Below are positions 48,612-57,660 of a stretch of 64,000 bases of DNA, piece by piece (the first letter of the stretch is position 1; each line of letters opens with the position of its first letter). Made by a program: the position numbers and the translations under genes. The stretch lies in the NCBI RefSeq assembly GCF_015865035.1, contig NZ_JADZGI010000001.1:2480001-2544000 (forward strand), given 5' to 3'. Below the pieces are notes generated by a model. The model was not told where the DNA came from, searched no databases, and saw only the letters and a list, made by a program, of their open reading frames with translations. This DNA comes from Novosphingobium aureum (GTDB taxonomy: Bacteria; Pseudomonadota; Alphaproteobacteria; Sphingomonadales; Sphingomonadaceae).

Positions 48612-51600
48612 ATGTCACGCATCTTCATCGACCGGCCGATCTTCGCCTGGGTGCTTGCCATCGTGGTGATGCTTGCGGGCCTGGGAGCGCTGCTCAACCT
48701 GCCCAACGAGCAATATCCGGACATCGCCCCGACCCAGGTCAACATCTCTGCCACCTACACCGGCGCCTCTGCGGAGACGATCGAGAATTCGGTCACGCAG
48801 GTGATCGAGCAGAACCTCACCGGCATCGACGGGCTTCTGTACTTCAGTTCGCAGTCCTCGAACCAGGGTCGTGCCTCTATCAGCGCGATCTTCGACAAGG
48901 GTACCGATCCCGACATCGCGCAGGTCCAGGTCCAGAACAAGGTCCAGTCCGCCCTCTCGCGCCTGCCGCAATCGGTGCAGGCGCGCGGCGTCACGGTGAC
49001 CAAGTCCAATCCTGACCAGCTGATCCTCGTCACCGTCTACGACGAGACCGACACACGTTCGAACCAGGACGTTTCGGACTATCTCGCCTCGAACATCCAG
49101 GACCCGCTCTCGCGCATCGAGGGGGTCGGTGAAGTCAACGTCTTCGGCGCGCCGCACGCGATGCGCATCTGGCTCGACCCGCGCAAGCTCGCCGCGGTCA
49201 AGCTCATGCCCAGCGACGTGACTTCCGCGATCACCGCGCAGAACACCGAGGTTGCGGCGGGCGAGATCGGTGGGCTTCCAGCCCCCGAAGAGCAGGCCAT
49301 CGACGCCATCGTCACTGCCGGTTCGCGTCTCCAGACCGCCGAGCAGTTCCGCGCCATCGTCCTCAAGACGAATGCCGACGGCTCGAGCGTGACCATCGGC
49401 GACGTCGCCCGGGTCGAGATCGGCGCCGAGAACTACAGTTCGAGCATGCGCTACAACGCCCATCCCGGCGCAGGCATGTCGATTTCGCTCTCGCCGGGCG
49501 CCGACGCGCTGGCGACCGCGCTCGCGGTCAAGGCCAAGATGGCCGAGCTTGCGCCAAGCCTGCCCGACGGGCTCGAATTCACGTACGGACGCGACAGCAC
49601 CAAGTTCATCGAACTCTCGGTCGAGGAAGTCGAGAAGGCGCTGTTCGAGGCCATCGTGCTGGTCGTCATCGTCATGTTCGTGTTCCTGCAAAGCTGGCGC
49701 GCCACGCTGATCCCGGCCATCGCGGTGCCGGTCGTGCTGCTCGGCACCTTCGGAGTGTTCTACCTCGTCGGATTCTCGATCAACACGCTGACCCTGTTCG
49801 GACTGGTTCTCGCCATCGGCCTGCTCGTCGACGACGCGATCGTCGTGGTCGAGAACGTGGAACGCCTGCTCGAGGAAAACCCGGGCATGAGCGCGCGCGA
49901 CGCGACGATCGAGTCGATGAAGGAAATCCAGATCGCGCTCATCGCGATCGCGCTCGTGCTATGTGCGGTGTTCCTGCCGATGGCCTTCTTCGGCGGCTCG
50001 ACCGGGGTCATCTACCGCCAGTTCTCGCTGACCATCGTCGCGGCCATGGTGCTCTCGGTGCTCGTCGCGCTGGTGCTCAGCCCGGCGCTGTGCGCATCGC
50101 TGCTCAAGACCCGTTCGGGCGGCGAGAAGCCCAACTGGATCGAGCGCCACCTGCCCTGGCTGGCGCGCGGCTGGCACTGGTTCCACACCCGCTTCAACGC
50201 CGGTTTCGAGCGCATGAGCAACGCCTATGGCCGACAGGTCGAGACCGTCGTCGCGCACAAGTGGCGCTGGCTGGGGCTCTTCGCGATCACCTGCATCGGC
50301 ACCTGGCTGCTGTTCAACCGCCTGCCCACCGGCTTTCTTCCGAACGAGGACCAGGGCGACGTGATGGTACAGTGGCGCCTGCCCGCGGGCACGCCGCGTA
50401 CCGAGACCGAAAAGATTCAGCGCGAGGTCGAACGCTACTTCCTCACCAACGAGAAGGAAAACGTCGACGGCATCTTCACCATCGCCGGTGGCGGTCGCGG
50501 TGCTTCGGGCCAGAACACCGGCTCGGGCTTCGTCCGGCTCAGCGACTGGAGCAAGCGCACCCGCGACGACCAGAGCGCCGACGCCATCGTCGAGCGTGCG
50601 AGCGCCGAATTCCGCAAGTTCCGCAATGCCCAGGTCTTCGTGCTGGTCCCCGGCGCAATCCGCGGGCTGGGTTCGTCCTCGGGCTTCACCATGGAGCTGC
50701 AAAACCGCACCGGCATGCCGCGCCAGCAGTTCACCACCGTGCGCGACCGCCTGCTTGCCAAGGCCATGGCCGACGAGCGCCTTGCCTCGGTGCGCCTTTC
50801 CGACCTGCCCGACGTCTCGACGCTCAAGGTCGATACCAATACCCGCGCGCTGACGGCCTATGGCATCACGCCTGCCAATGCCAATGCCACCCTGCAGACC
50901 GCCTGGGGCGGCACTTACGTCAACGACTTCATCGACAAGGGCCGCGTCAAGCGGGTCTACGTGCAGGGCGATGCGCCGTTCCGCTCGCGCCCCGAGGACC
51001 TCGCACAATGGTACGTGCGCGGTAGCGGCGACCAGATGGTGCCCTTCTCGGCCTTTGCCTCGACCAGCTGGTCGACCGCACCCAGCACGACCTCGCGTTT
51101 CAACGGCCTCATGGCCTACGAGTTCTCGGGTACGCCCGCGCCGGGCGTCAGCTCGGGCACGGCGATGGACGTGATGGAAGAACTCGCCGGCCAGGTCGAG
51201 GGGGTCAGTGTCGCCTGGGCCGGCTCATCCTACCAGGAGCGCATATCCTCGGGCCAGGCTCCGTTGCTCTATGCGCTTTCGCTGCTCGTCGTGTTCCTGT
51301 GCCTCGCTGCGCTCTACGAGAGCTGGACCATCCCGATCGCGGTCATCCTGATCATCCCGGTCGGCCTGCTCGGCGCGATCGCCGCAGTTTCGCTGCGCGA
51401 ACTTGAAAACGACGTTTACCTGCAGATCGGCCTGCTCACCACGATGGGCCTCGCCGCCAAGAACGCGATTCTCATGATCGAGTTTGCCGAACAGGCGGAG
51501 AAGCAAGGCATGCGCGTGATCGAGGCCGCGGTCGAGGCAGCCCGCATCCGTCTGCGCCCGATCCTGATGACCAGCTTCGCCTTCATCTTCGGCGTTCTGC

Positions 51601-51824
51601 CGTTGGCAACCGCGAGCGGTGCCGGCGCCAACAGCCGCATCGCCATCGGCACTGCGGTGGTCGGCGGCATGCTGACTGCGACAGTGCTGGCGATCTTCTT
51701 CATTCCGCTGTTCTTCGTGCTCGTGCGCCGCGGCGTACGCGACGGCCTCGCTGCGGCACGCGGTTATCTCGACGAACGCAAGCGCAACAAGGGCAAGCCC
51801 GAGAACGCAGGAGAAGGCGCATGA
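48612..51824 (+). CDS. RND efflux pump, HAE1 (AcrB-type) family
   Basis: Inner-membrane drug/proton antiporter, 1070 residues, the normal size of AcrB-type pumps. It begins MSRIFIDRPIFAWVLAIVVM (TM1). The proton-relay aspartates are Asp407 and Asp408 in GLLVDDAIVVVENV, at the same numbers as in E. coli AcrB; the TM10 lysine is in GLAAKNAILMIEFAEQ. Two large periplasmic loops and twelve TM segments are present. A hydrophobic/amphiphilic drug pump is expected; the exact substrates are not readable. Its stop overlaps the ATG of the outer-membrane factor gene. Confidence 0.95.
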   Translation: MSRIFIDRPIFAWVLAIVVMLAGLGALLNLPNEQYPDIAPTQVNISATYTGASAETIENSVTQVIEQNLTGIDGLLYFSSQSSNQGRASISAIFDKGTDPDIAQVQVQNKVQSALSRLPQSVQARGVTVTKSNPDQLILVTVYDETDTRSNQDVSDYLASNIQDPLSRIEGVGEVNVFGAPHAMRIWLDPRKLAAVKLMPSDVTSAITAQNTEVAAGEIGGLPAPEEQAIDAIVTAGSRLQTAEQFRAIVLKTNADGSSVTIGDVARVEIGAENYSSSMRYNAHPGAGMSISLSPGADALATALAVKAKMAELAPSLPDGLEFTYGRDSTKFIELSVEEVEKALFEAIVLVVIVMFVFLQSWRATLIPAIAVPVVLLGTFGVFYLVGFSINTLTLFGLVLAIGLLVDDAIVVVENVERLLEENPGMSARDATIESMKEIQIALIAIALVLCAVFLPMAFFGGSTGVIYRQFSLTIVAAMVLSVLVALVLSPALCASLLKTRSGGEKPNWIERHLPWLARGWHWFHTRFNAGFERMSNAYGRQVETVVAHKWRWLGLFAITCIGTWLLFNRLPTGFLPNEDQGDVMVQWRLPAGTPRTETEKIQREVERYFLTNEKENVDGIFTIAGGGRGASGQNTGSGFVRLSDWSKRTRDDQSADAIVERASAEFRKFRNAQVFVLVPGAIRGLGSSSGFTMELQNRTGMPRQQFTTVRDRLLAKAMADERLASVRLSDLPDVSTLKVDTNTRALTAYGITPANANATLQTAWGGTYVNDFIDKGRVKRVYVQGDAPFRSRPEDLAQWYVRGSGDQMVPFSAFASTSWSTAPSTTSRFNGLMAYEFSGTPAPGVSSGTAMDVMEELAGQVEGVSVAWAGSSYQERISSGQAPLLYALSLLVVFLCLAALYESWTIPIAVILIIPVGLLGAIAAVSLRELENDVYLQIGLLTTMGLAAKNAILMIEFAEQAEKQGMRVIEAAVEAARIRLRPILMTSFAFIFGVLPLATASGAGANSRIAIGTAVVGGMLTATVLAIFFIPLFFVLVRRGVRDGLAAARGYLDERKRNKGKPENAGEGA

Positions 51825-53266
51825 CCACGCAGATCATGACCTCGCCCCGCTCCATGCAGCGACGCATCGCCCGACTGCTGGGCAGCGCCCTTCCCGCGCT
51901 CGCGCTCGGTGCCTGTTCGATGGCGCCCGAGTACGTGCGGCCCGAGATGCCCGCGCCGCAGACCTGGCCAGTCGGCGATGCCTATCTCGCGCGCAGCGAA
52001 GCCGGACTGCCGATCGTATCCTATTCCCAGATCTTCACTGACGCCCGGCTCCAGTCCCTGATCGAACAGGCGCTCGCCAACAACCGAGACCTGCGCCAGG
52101 CCGCGGCCAATCTCGCTGCCGCGCGCGCGCAGGTGACGGTGACGCGCTCGAGCCAGTTCCCCGAGGTCGGTCTCACCAGTTCGGCGACCGACCGCGAGAC
52201 CGGCGGTGGCTTTGGCCTCAACGGCATGTCCTATGCCCTGAGTGGCGGCATCTCGAGCTACGAGCTGGACCTGTTCGGGCGCCTTGCCAGTGCAACCGAT
52301 GCCCAGCGCAACACGGCCCTCTCGACCGAGGCTGCCGCGCGTACGGTGCGGCTAGGTCTCGTTGCCGACATTGCGCAGACCTGGGCCGTCCACGCCGCCG
52401 ACGCCGAACTCCTGCGCATCGCGCAAGCCACTGTCATCAGCGCGCAGGACAGCGTCAGGCTGAGCGAGGCCCGCCTTTCGGGCGGCATCGCCCCGCGCAC
52501 CGAACTGCGCCAGGCGCAGCAAGTGCTGGAGACCGCACGCGGCGATGTCGCCGCGCAAAAGGCCGCTCTGGCGCAGGACGTCAACGCAATGCGCCTGCTC
52601 GTCGGCGCGGACTTCGATCGGGCGCTGCTACCCGAAGACATCGACACTGTGATCGACAGTTTGGGTACCGTACCCGCTGGCATGGACACGAGCGTCCTGC
52701 TGCGCCGGCCCGACGTGGTCGAGGCGGAATATGCCCTGCGCGCAGCCAATGCCAATATCGGCGTCGCGCGGGCGCAGCTCTTCCCGACGATCTCGCTTTC
52801 GGCGCTGGTCGGCTTCGCCTCGACCTCTCTTTCCGCCCTGTTCGATAGTGCCTCGCGTACCACCACGTTGGGAGCCAGCGGCGACTGGTCGATCTTCAAC
52901 GCCGGCGGCACCCGCGCCGGTGTCACCGTTGCCCGGGCGCAGCAAGAGGCTGCTCTCGCGGTCTACGAGAAGGCCGTGCAGAACGCCTTTGCCGAAACCG
53001 CGGACGCGCTTGCCGACCAGGGCACGCTGGGCGAGAGACTGCGCGCGGCGAGCGCCTTCACCGAAGCCTCGCGCGACAACGCCACGCTTACCGAGGCTAC
53101 CTATCGTCGCGGCATTGCCAGCTCGCTCGACAATCTCGATGCCCAGCGCTCGCTCTATACGGCGCGCATCGCCGAGATCGCGGTGCGCCTGGCCGTCGCA
53201 GGGAACAGGGTAACGCTCTATCGCGTACTGGGTGGCGACCAGGCCAGTGCGCCGGAAGCATCCTAG
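51821..53266 (+). CDS. outer-membrane efflux lipoprotein, NodT family
   Basis: TolC-like channel of 481 residues. It has a lipoprotein signal (basic MQRRIARLLG then LPALALGAC, with the lipid-modified Cys at about 32), then MAPEYVRPEMPAPQTW typical of NodT/OprM factors, and two internally repeated coiled-coil/beta units (ELDLFGRLASATDAQRNTAL in the first, DWSIFNAGGTRAGVTVARAQ in the second). The start overlaps the pump stop (ATGA). It completes a tripartite efflux operon. Confidence 0.92.
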   Translation: MTTQIMTSPRSMQRRIARLLGSALPALALGACSMAPEYVRPEMPAPQTWPVGDAYLARSEAGLPIVSYSQIFTDARLQSLIEQALANNRDLRQAAANLAAARAQVTVTRSSQFPEVGLTSSATDRETGGGFGLNGMSYALSGGISSYELDLFGRLASATDAQRNTALSTEAAARTVRLGLVADIAQTWAVHAADAELLRIAQATVISAQDSVRLSEARLSGGIAPRTELRQAQQVLETARGDVAAQKAALAQDVNAMRLLVGADFDRALLPEDIDTVIDSLGTVPAGMDTSVLLRRPDVVEAEYALRAANANIGVARAQLFPTISLSALVGFASTSLSALFDSASRTTTLGASGDWSIFNAGGTRAGVTVARAQQEAALAVYEKAVQNAFAETADALADQGTLGERLRAASAFTEASRDNATLTEATYRRGIASSLDNLDAQRSLYTARIAEIAVRLAVAGNRVTLYRVLGGDQASAPEAS

Positions 53267-53328
53267 GCACATACGGGGGCGTTGAGCGGGCCTGTCCTGC
53301 CGGTCATCGCAAAGCCGCCCTTCCCGCC

Positions 53329-53922
53329 TTGACCATCGGGCCTTGCCCGCTGATCCCCGGAGTGCCGTGTCGTCTGCGTGGCGCGCCGGGCGACGAGACC
53401 CATTCGAGCCGCTGCGACGGCAATGACAAGGAACTGCGCTTGCGCGACAACGCCACTCCCGAAGCATGCCCCACCCCAGGCAATTTGCGCGGCAGCGATC
53501 CGGTGCGCCGCCAGATCACCATTCGCCTCACCGTGCTGGCACGCTCCCTGCGCAACGGCTTCGACCGCAGGGTCGGCGATATCGGGGTCACGCGCTCACA
53601 GTGGACGATGATTGCGGCGATTGCGCGCAATCCAGGCGCGAGCCAGCGCACCATCGCCGAAATCCTCGAGATTTCGGAAGCCTCTGCCGGGAGACTGATC
53701 GACAAGCTGTGCGCGGAAGGTCTGCTCGAGAGGCGCGAACGCGAGGACGACCGCCGTGCGCGCGCGGTCTGCGTGACCGGCGCCGCAGCCCCGCTGCTTG
53801 ACCAGCTCGGCGAGATCGCCAGCCAGGGAGAGGAGCGCGTTTTCCGGGGTTTCAGCGAGGCTGAACTGGAACAATTGCGCGATTTTCTCGAGCGCATGTA
53901 CGAGAACGCTGGCCGGGACTGA
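53329..53922 (+). CDS. MarR-family regulator
   Basis: The winged-helix regulator is about 150-197 residues long depending on the start. The DNA-binding region (GASQRTIAEILEISEASAGR then LIDKLCAEGLLERREREDDR) carries the usual recognition helix and basic wing. The listed start is a TTG at 53329; the conserved fold begins near codon 57 (PVRRQITIRLTVLARSLRNG), so the N-terminus is uncertain. The gene sits 62 bp after the efflux genes on the same strand and probably represses them through the palindrome at 47300-47319. Confidence 0.85.
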   Translation: MTIGPCPLIPGVPCRLRGAPGDETHSSRCDGNDKELRLRDNATPEACPTPGNLRGSDPVRRQITIRLTVLARSLRNGFDRRVGDIGVTRSQWTMIAAIARNPGASQRTIAEILEISEASAGRLIDKLCAEGLLERREREDDRRARAVCVTGAAAPLLDQLGEIASQGEERVFRGFSEAELEQLRDFLERMYENAGRD

Positions 53923-53952
53923 CTCCCGACCGGCGCTATCAATCGACGATGG

Positions 53953-53970
53953 CTCGCCCCGGAGGGCGAG
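53953..53970. terminator. hairpin between convergent marR and cysQ
   Basis: CTCGCCC (53953-53959) pairs with GGGCGAG (53964-53970) around a CGGA tetraloop. It lies between the stops of the MarR gene and cysQ. There is no T-run on either side. Confidence 0.5.
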
Positions 53971-53976
53971 AGCCGC

Positions 53977-54714
53977 TCAGCCCAGCGCGCGAACCTTCTC
54001 GAGCACCATCTCTGCATGCTCCTTCCGGCAGATCAGCAGGTCAGGCATGTAGACGTCGCTCTGGTTGTAAACCAGCGGACTGCCGTCGATGCGCGAGGCA
54101 TGAAGCCCCCAGCCCAGAGCGACGGCGGCCGGTGCCATGCTATCCCATTCGTACTGCCCGCCCGAGTGCAGGTAGATGTCGGCCTGCCCGAGCAGGATCG
54201 ACATCGCCTTGGCACCCGCCGAACCCATCGGCACCAGCTCGGCCCCGATCGCTTCGGCGACCGCAGTTGCTTCGGCGGCGGGCCGGGTACGGCTCACCAC
54301 CATGCGCAGGGTCTGTGGCGCTGCTGGCACTTCGCCCGGCTGGTCCGAGCGCAGGACCTTGCCCGCCCCCGGCAGAGCGACAGCACCGAGTGCGGGCTCG
54401 CCCTTGACCGCCATGCCGACATGGACCGCCCAGTCGGCGCGTTCCTCGCCGTATTCACGGGTCCCGTCGACAGGATCGACGATCCACACCCGCTCCTTGG
54501 CAAGCCGCTCGGCGTTGTCCTTCTCCTCTTCGGAGAGCAGCCCGTCCTCTGCGCGATGCGCCTTGAGAGCGTGGACAAGGAACTGGTTGGCGGTCTGGTC
54601 GCCCGCCTTGCCCAGCGCCTTGCCCTCGAACACACCCGAGGCGCGGACCTCGAGCAGGATGCGGCCCGCCACTTCGGCGAGATGGGCGGCGAGATCGCCG
54701 TCGGTCATCGTCAT
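53977..54714 (-). CDS. cysQ: 3'(2'),5'-bisphosphate nucleotidase CysQ
   Basis: Hydrolyses PAP, the inhibitory by-product of PAPS-dependent sulfate reduction, to AMP. The 245-residue member of the inositol-monophosphatase superfamily has the metal site LLSEEEKDN, WIVDPVDGTREYG (about 77-89), and the C-terminal EWDSMAPAAVALGWG. The ATG at 54714 has GGGAG nine bases upstream and follows the cysNC stop by 1 bp; an ATG at 54723 would overlap cysNC. Last gene of cysD-cysNC-cysQ. Confidence 0.9.
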   Translation of the reverse strand: MTMTDGDLAAHLAEVAGRILLEVRASGVFEGKALGKAGDQTANQFLVHALKAHRAEDGLLSEEEKDNAERLAKERVWIVDPVDGTREYGEERADWAVHVGMAVKGEPALGAVALPGAGKVLRSDQPGEVPAAPQTLRMVVSRTRPAAEATAVAEAIGAELVPMGSAGAKAMSILLGQADIYLHSGGQYEWDSMAPAAVALGWGLHASRIDGSPLVYNQSDVYMPDLLICRKEHAEMVLEKVRALG

Positions 54715-54715
54715 C

Positions 54716-56653
54716 TCAGGCATCTCCCAGCAAGGTGTCGACGATGAGGTCAGCAGCCTCCTCTGGCGACATGGTGGTCGTGTCGATGCGGATTTCGGGG
54801 CTACGCGGCGCCTCGTAGGGGCTGTCGATCCCGGTGAAGTTCTTGAGCTTGCCCTCGCGCGCCTTCTTGTAGAGCCCCTTCACGTCACGCGCTTCCGCGA
54901 CCTTGAGCGGGGTGTCGATGAAGACCTCGAAGAACTCGCCTTCCGGCATCATCGAGCGCACCATCTCGCGATCCGCCTGGAAGGGCGAGATGAAGGCGGT
55001 GATCACGATGAGGCCTGCGTCGGTCATGAGCTTGGAGACCTCGCCCACGCGGCGGATGTTCTCGATGCGGTCGGCCTCGGTGAAGCCCAGGTCCTTGTTG
55101 AGACCGTGGCGCACGTTGTCGCCGTCGAGCAAGAAAGTGTGACGGTTCATCCGGTGCAGCTTCTTCTCGACCATGTTGGCGATGGTCGACTTGCCCGAGC
55201 CGGAAAGCCCGGTGAACCACAAGAGGGCCGGGACCTGGTTCTTGAGCGCGGAGTGCTGGCGCCGACCGATGTCGACCGCCTGCCAGTGCACATTCTGCGA
55301 ACGGCGCAGGCTGAAGTTGATCATACCTGCGGCAACCGTGGCATTGGTCATCTTGTCGATCAGGATGAACCCGCCCAGCTGCCGGTTCTCGGCGTAGGGC
55401 TCGAAAACGATCTGCTTGTCGGTCGTCAGCTCGGCCACACCGATGGCATTGAGCTCGAGCGTCTTGGCCGCGAGCTTCTCCATGGTGTTGACGTTGACCT
55501 CGTACTTGGGCTCCGCAACGGTCGCCGAGACCATCTGCGTGCCCAGCTTCAGCCAGTAGGCGCGCCCGGGCACCATCGCCTCGTCGGCCAGCCACACGAA
55601 GGTGGATTCGAACTGGTCCGCAGTCTGCGGCGGGCTGTCAGCCACCGAGATCACCGAGCCGCGCGAGCAGTCGATCTCGTCTTCGAAGCAGATCGTGACC
55701 GACTGGCCCGCAACCGCCTCGTCGAGATCGCCATCGAAAGTGACGATCTTGGAAACGGTGCTGGTCTTGCCCGAAGGCAGGACGCGGATTTTCTCGCCCG
55801 GCTTGACCGAACCGGTCGCGATCTGGCCCGAGAAACCGCGGAAGTCGAGGTTGGGGCGGTTGACCCACTGCACCGGCATGCGGAACGGCTTGTCGGCGTC
55901 GACAGAGCTGAGGACCTCGACGTTCTCGAGATGCTCGACCAGCGGCACGCCGGCGTAGGCATCGCCCTTGTACCAAGGCGTGTTTTCCGAGAGCGAGGTG
56001 ATGTTGTCGCCCTTGAAGCCCGAGATCGGCATCGCGGTGAAGCTCTCGATCCCGATCGAGGCGGCGAACTCGGAATAGTCGGCCACGATCTTGTCGAAGA
56101 CTTCCTGGCTGTAATCGACGAGGTCCATCTTGTTCACGGCAAGAACGATGTTCTTGATGCCGATCAGATGGCACAGGTAACTGTGGCGGCGCGTCTGCAC
56201 CAGCACGCCCTTGCGCGCGTCGATCAGGATCACCGCAAGGTCCGCGCTTGAGGCGCCGGTGACCATGTTGCGGGTATACTGCTCGTGCCCCGGGCAGTCG
56301 GCGACGATGAACTTGCGCTTCTCGGTGTTGAAGAAGCGGTAGGCGACGTCGATGGTGATCCCCTGCTCGCGCTCGGCGGCAAGGCCGTCGACGAGGAGCG
56401 CAAAGTCGATGTCCTGCCCTTGCGTGCCGACCTTCTTGGAATCGTTGGCGAGCGCGTCGAGCTGGTCCTCGAAGATCATCTTCGAATCGTAGAGCAGGCG
56501 CCCGATCAGCGTCGACTTGCCATCGTCCACGCTGCCGCAGGTGATGAAGCGCAGCATCGTCTTGTGCTCGTGCTGGCTCAGGTACTCGTCGATGTCCTCC
56601 GCGATGAGGGTGTCGACGACGTACTTCGGATCGGTGTTTTCGATGTCGGCCAT
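54716..56653 (-). CDS. cysNC: bifunctional sulfate adenylyltransferase large subunit / APS kinase
   Basis: The 645-residue fusion has an N-terminal CysN GTPase domain with G1 GSVDDGKST (40-48), DCPGHEQ and NKMD motifs, then EF-Tu-like barrels. The C-terminal CysC APS-kinase domain starts near residue 455, with P-loop GLSGSGKST (about 477-485) and DGDNVRHGLNKDLGF. Together with CysD it makes APS, and the kinase half makes PAPS, so activation runs to PAPS in two proteins. The ATG lies 1 bp after the cysD stop. Confidence 0.96.
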   Translation of the reverse strand: MADIENTDPKYVVDTLIAEDIDEYLSQHEHKTMLRFITCGSVDDGKSTLIGRLLYDSKMIFEDQLDALANDSKKVGTQGQDIDFALLVDGLAAEREQGITIDVAYRFFNTEKRKFIVADCPGHEQYTRNMVTGASSADLAVILIDARKGVLVQTRRHSYLCHLIGIKNIVLAVNKMDLVDYSQEVFDKIVADYSEFAASIGIESFTAMPISGFKGDNITSLSENTPWYKGDAYAGVPLVEHLENVEVLSSVDADKPFRMPVQWVNRPNLDFRGFSGQIATGSVKPGEKIRVLPSGKTSTVSKIVTFDGDLDEAVAGQSVTICFEDEIDCSRGSVISVADSPPQTADQFESTFVWLADEAMVPGRAYWLKLGTQMVSATVAEPKYEVNVNTMEKLAAKTLELNAIGVAELTTDKQIVFEPYAENRQLGGFILIDKMTNATVAAGMINFSLRRSQNVHWQAVDIGRRQHSALKNQVPALLWFTGLSGSGKSTIANMVEKKLHRMNRHTFLLDGDNVRHGLNKDLGFTEADRIENIRRVGEVSKLMTDAGLIVITAFISPFQADREMVRSMMPEGEFFEVFIDTPLKVAEARDVKGLYKKAREGKLKNFTGIDSPYEAPRSPEIRIDTTTMSPEEAADLIVDTLLGDA

Positions 56654-56654
56654 C

Positions 56655-57566
56655 TCAGAAGTACCCCTGCTGCTTCTTCACTTCCATGCCGGCACCGCCA
56701 GCGTCCTTGTCGATCACGCGGCCCTGCCGCTCGCTGGTCGTCGTCAGCAGTGTTTCCTGGATGACGTCGGTCAGCGTCGCCGCCTCGCTCTCGACCGCCC
56801 CCGTCAGCGGGAAGCAGCCGAGCGTGCGGAAGCGGATCGACTTTTCGGTGATCTCGGGCATGTAGCCCAGAACCTTTTCCAGGCGCTCGGGATCGTCGGC
56901 CATGAACAGGCCTCCTTCCCACTCGAAAGTCGGGCGCTTCTCGGCGAAGTAGAGCGGGACGATGGGGATGTTCTCGAGGCGGATGTACTGCCACACGTCG
57001 AGCTCGGTCCAGTTCGAGATCGGGAAGACGCGGATAGATTCACCACGCGCCTTCTTGGCGTTGTAGAGGTTCCACAGCTCGGGGCGCTGGTTCTTCGGAT
57101 CCCAGCCATGCGAGGAAGTGCGGAACGAGAAAATGCGCTCCTTGGCGCGGCTCTTTTCCTCGTCGCGGCGGGCCCCACCGAACGCGGCGTCGAAACCGTA
57201 CTTGTCGAGCGCCTGCTTCAGCCCCTCGGTCTTCCACATGTCGGTGTGGAGCGAGCCATGGTCGAACGGGTTGATGCCCTTCTCCTTGGCCTCCGGGTTG
57301 TTGTAGACGAGCAGCTCCATGCCCGACATCTCGGCCATCTTGTCGCGCAGGTCGTACATCGCCTTGAACTTCCAGGTCGTGTCGACGTGGAGCAGCGGGA
57401 ACGGCGGCGGTGCGGGATAGAACGCCTTGCGCGCAAGGTGCAGCATGACCGCGCTGTCCTTGCCGACCGAATAGAGCATGACCGGCTTGTCCGCCTCGGC
57501 GGCGACTTCGCGGATGATGTGGATGCTCTCGGCTTCCAGTCTCTCGAGATGGGTCAGTGTCTTCAT
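56655..57566 (-). CDS. cysD: sulfate adenylyltransferase subunit 2
   Basis: Small catalytic subunit of ATP sulfurylase, 303 residues. The PP-loop YSVGKDSAVMLHLARKAF (about 41-58) binds ATP; HVDTTWKFKAMYDLRD and FGGARRDEEKSRAKERIFSF are family blocks. The start ATG at 57566 gives the usual MKTLTHLERLEAESIHIIRE; the frame is open upstream without similarity. It is the first gene of the sulfate-activation operon and is divergent from a LuxR-type gene. Confidence 0.96.
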   Translation of the reverse strand: MKTLTHLERLEAESIHIIREVAAEADKPVMLYSVGKDSAVMLHLARKAFYPAPPPFPLLHVDTTWKFKAMYDLRDKMAEMSGMELLVYNNPEAKEKGINPFDHGSLHTDMWKTEGLKQALDKYGFDAAFGGARRDEEKSRAKERIFSFRTSSHGWDPKNQRPELWNLYNAKKARGESIRVFPISNWTELDVWQYIRLENIPIVPLYFAEKRPTFEWEGGLFMADDPERLEKVLGYMPEITEKSIRFRTLGCFPLTGAVESEAATLTDVIQETLLTTTSERQGRVIDKDAGGAGMEVKKQQGYF

Positions 57567-57642
57567 CGGGCTCTCTTTTCTGTGCGTACCGCGCCGTGAC
57601 TTGTCCTGCCGAGGGTGATTACAGAGATGACACAGCCACGAA

Positions 57643-57658
57643 CCTCCCATATGGGAGG
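57643..57658. promoter_or_regulatory. perfect palindrome covering the ribosome-binding site of the LuxR-type gene
   Basis: CCTCCCATATGGGAGG is a perfect 16-bp palindrome ending 2 bp before the ATG at 57661. Its right arm is the Shine-Dalgarno sequence GGGAGG. It could be an operator in the cysD divergent region, or a hairpin that hides the ribosome-binding site. Confidence 0.5.
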
Positions 57659-57660
57659 GC

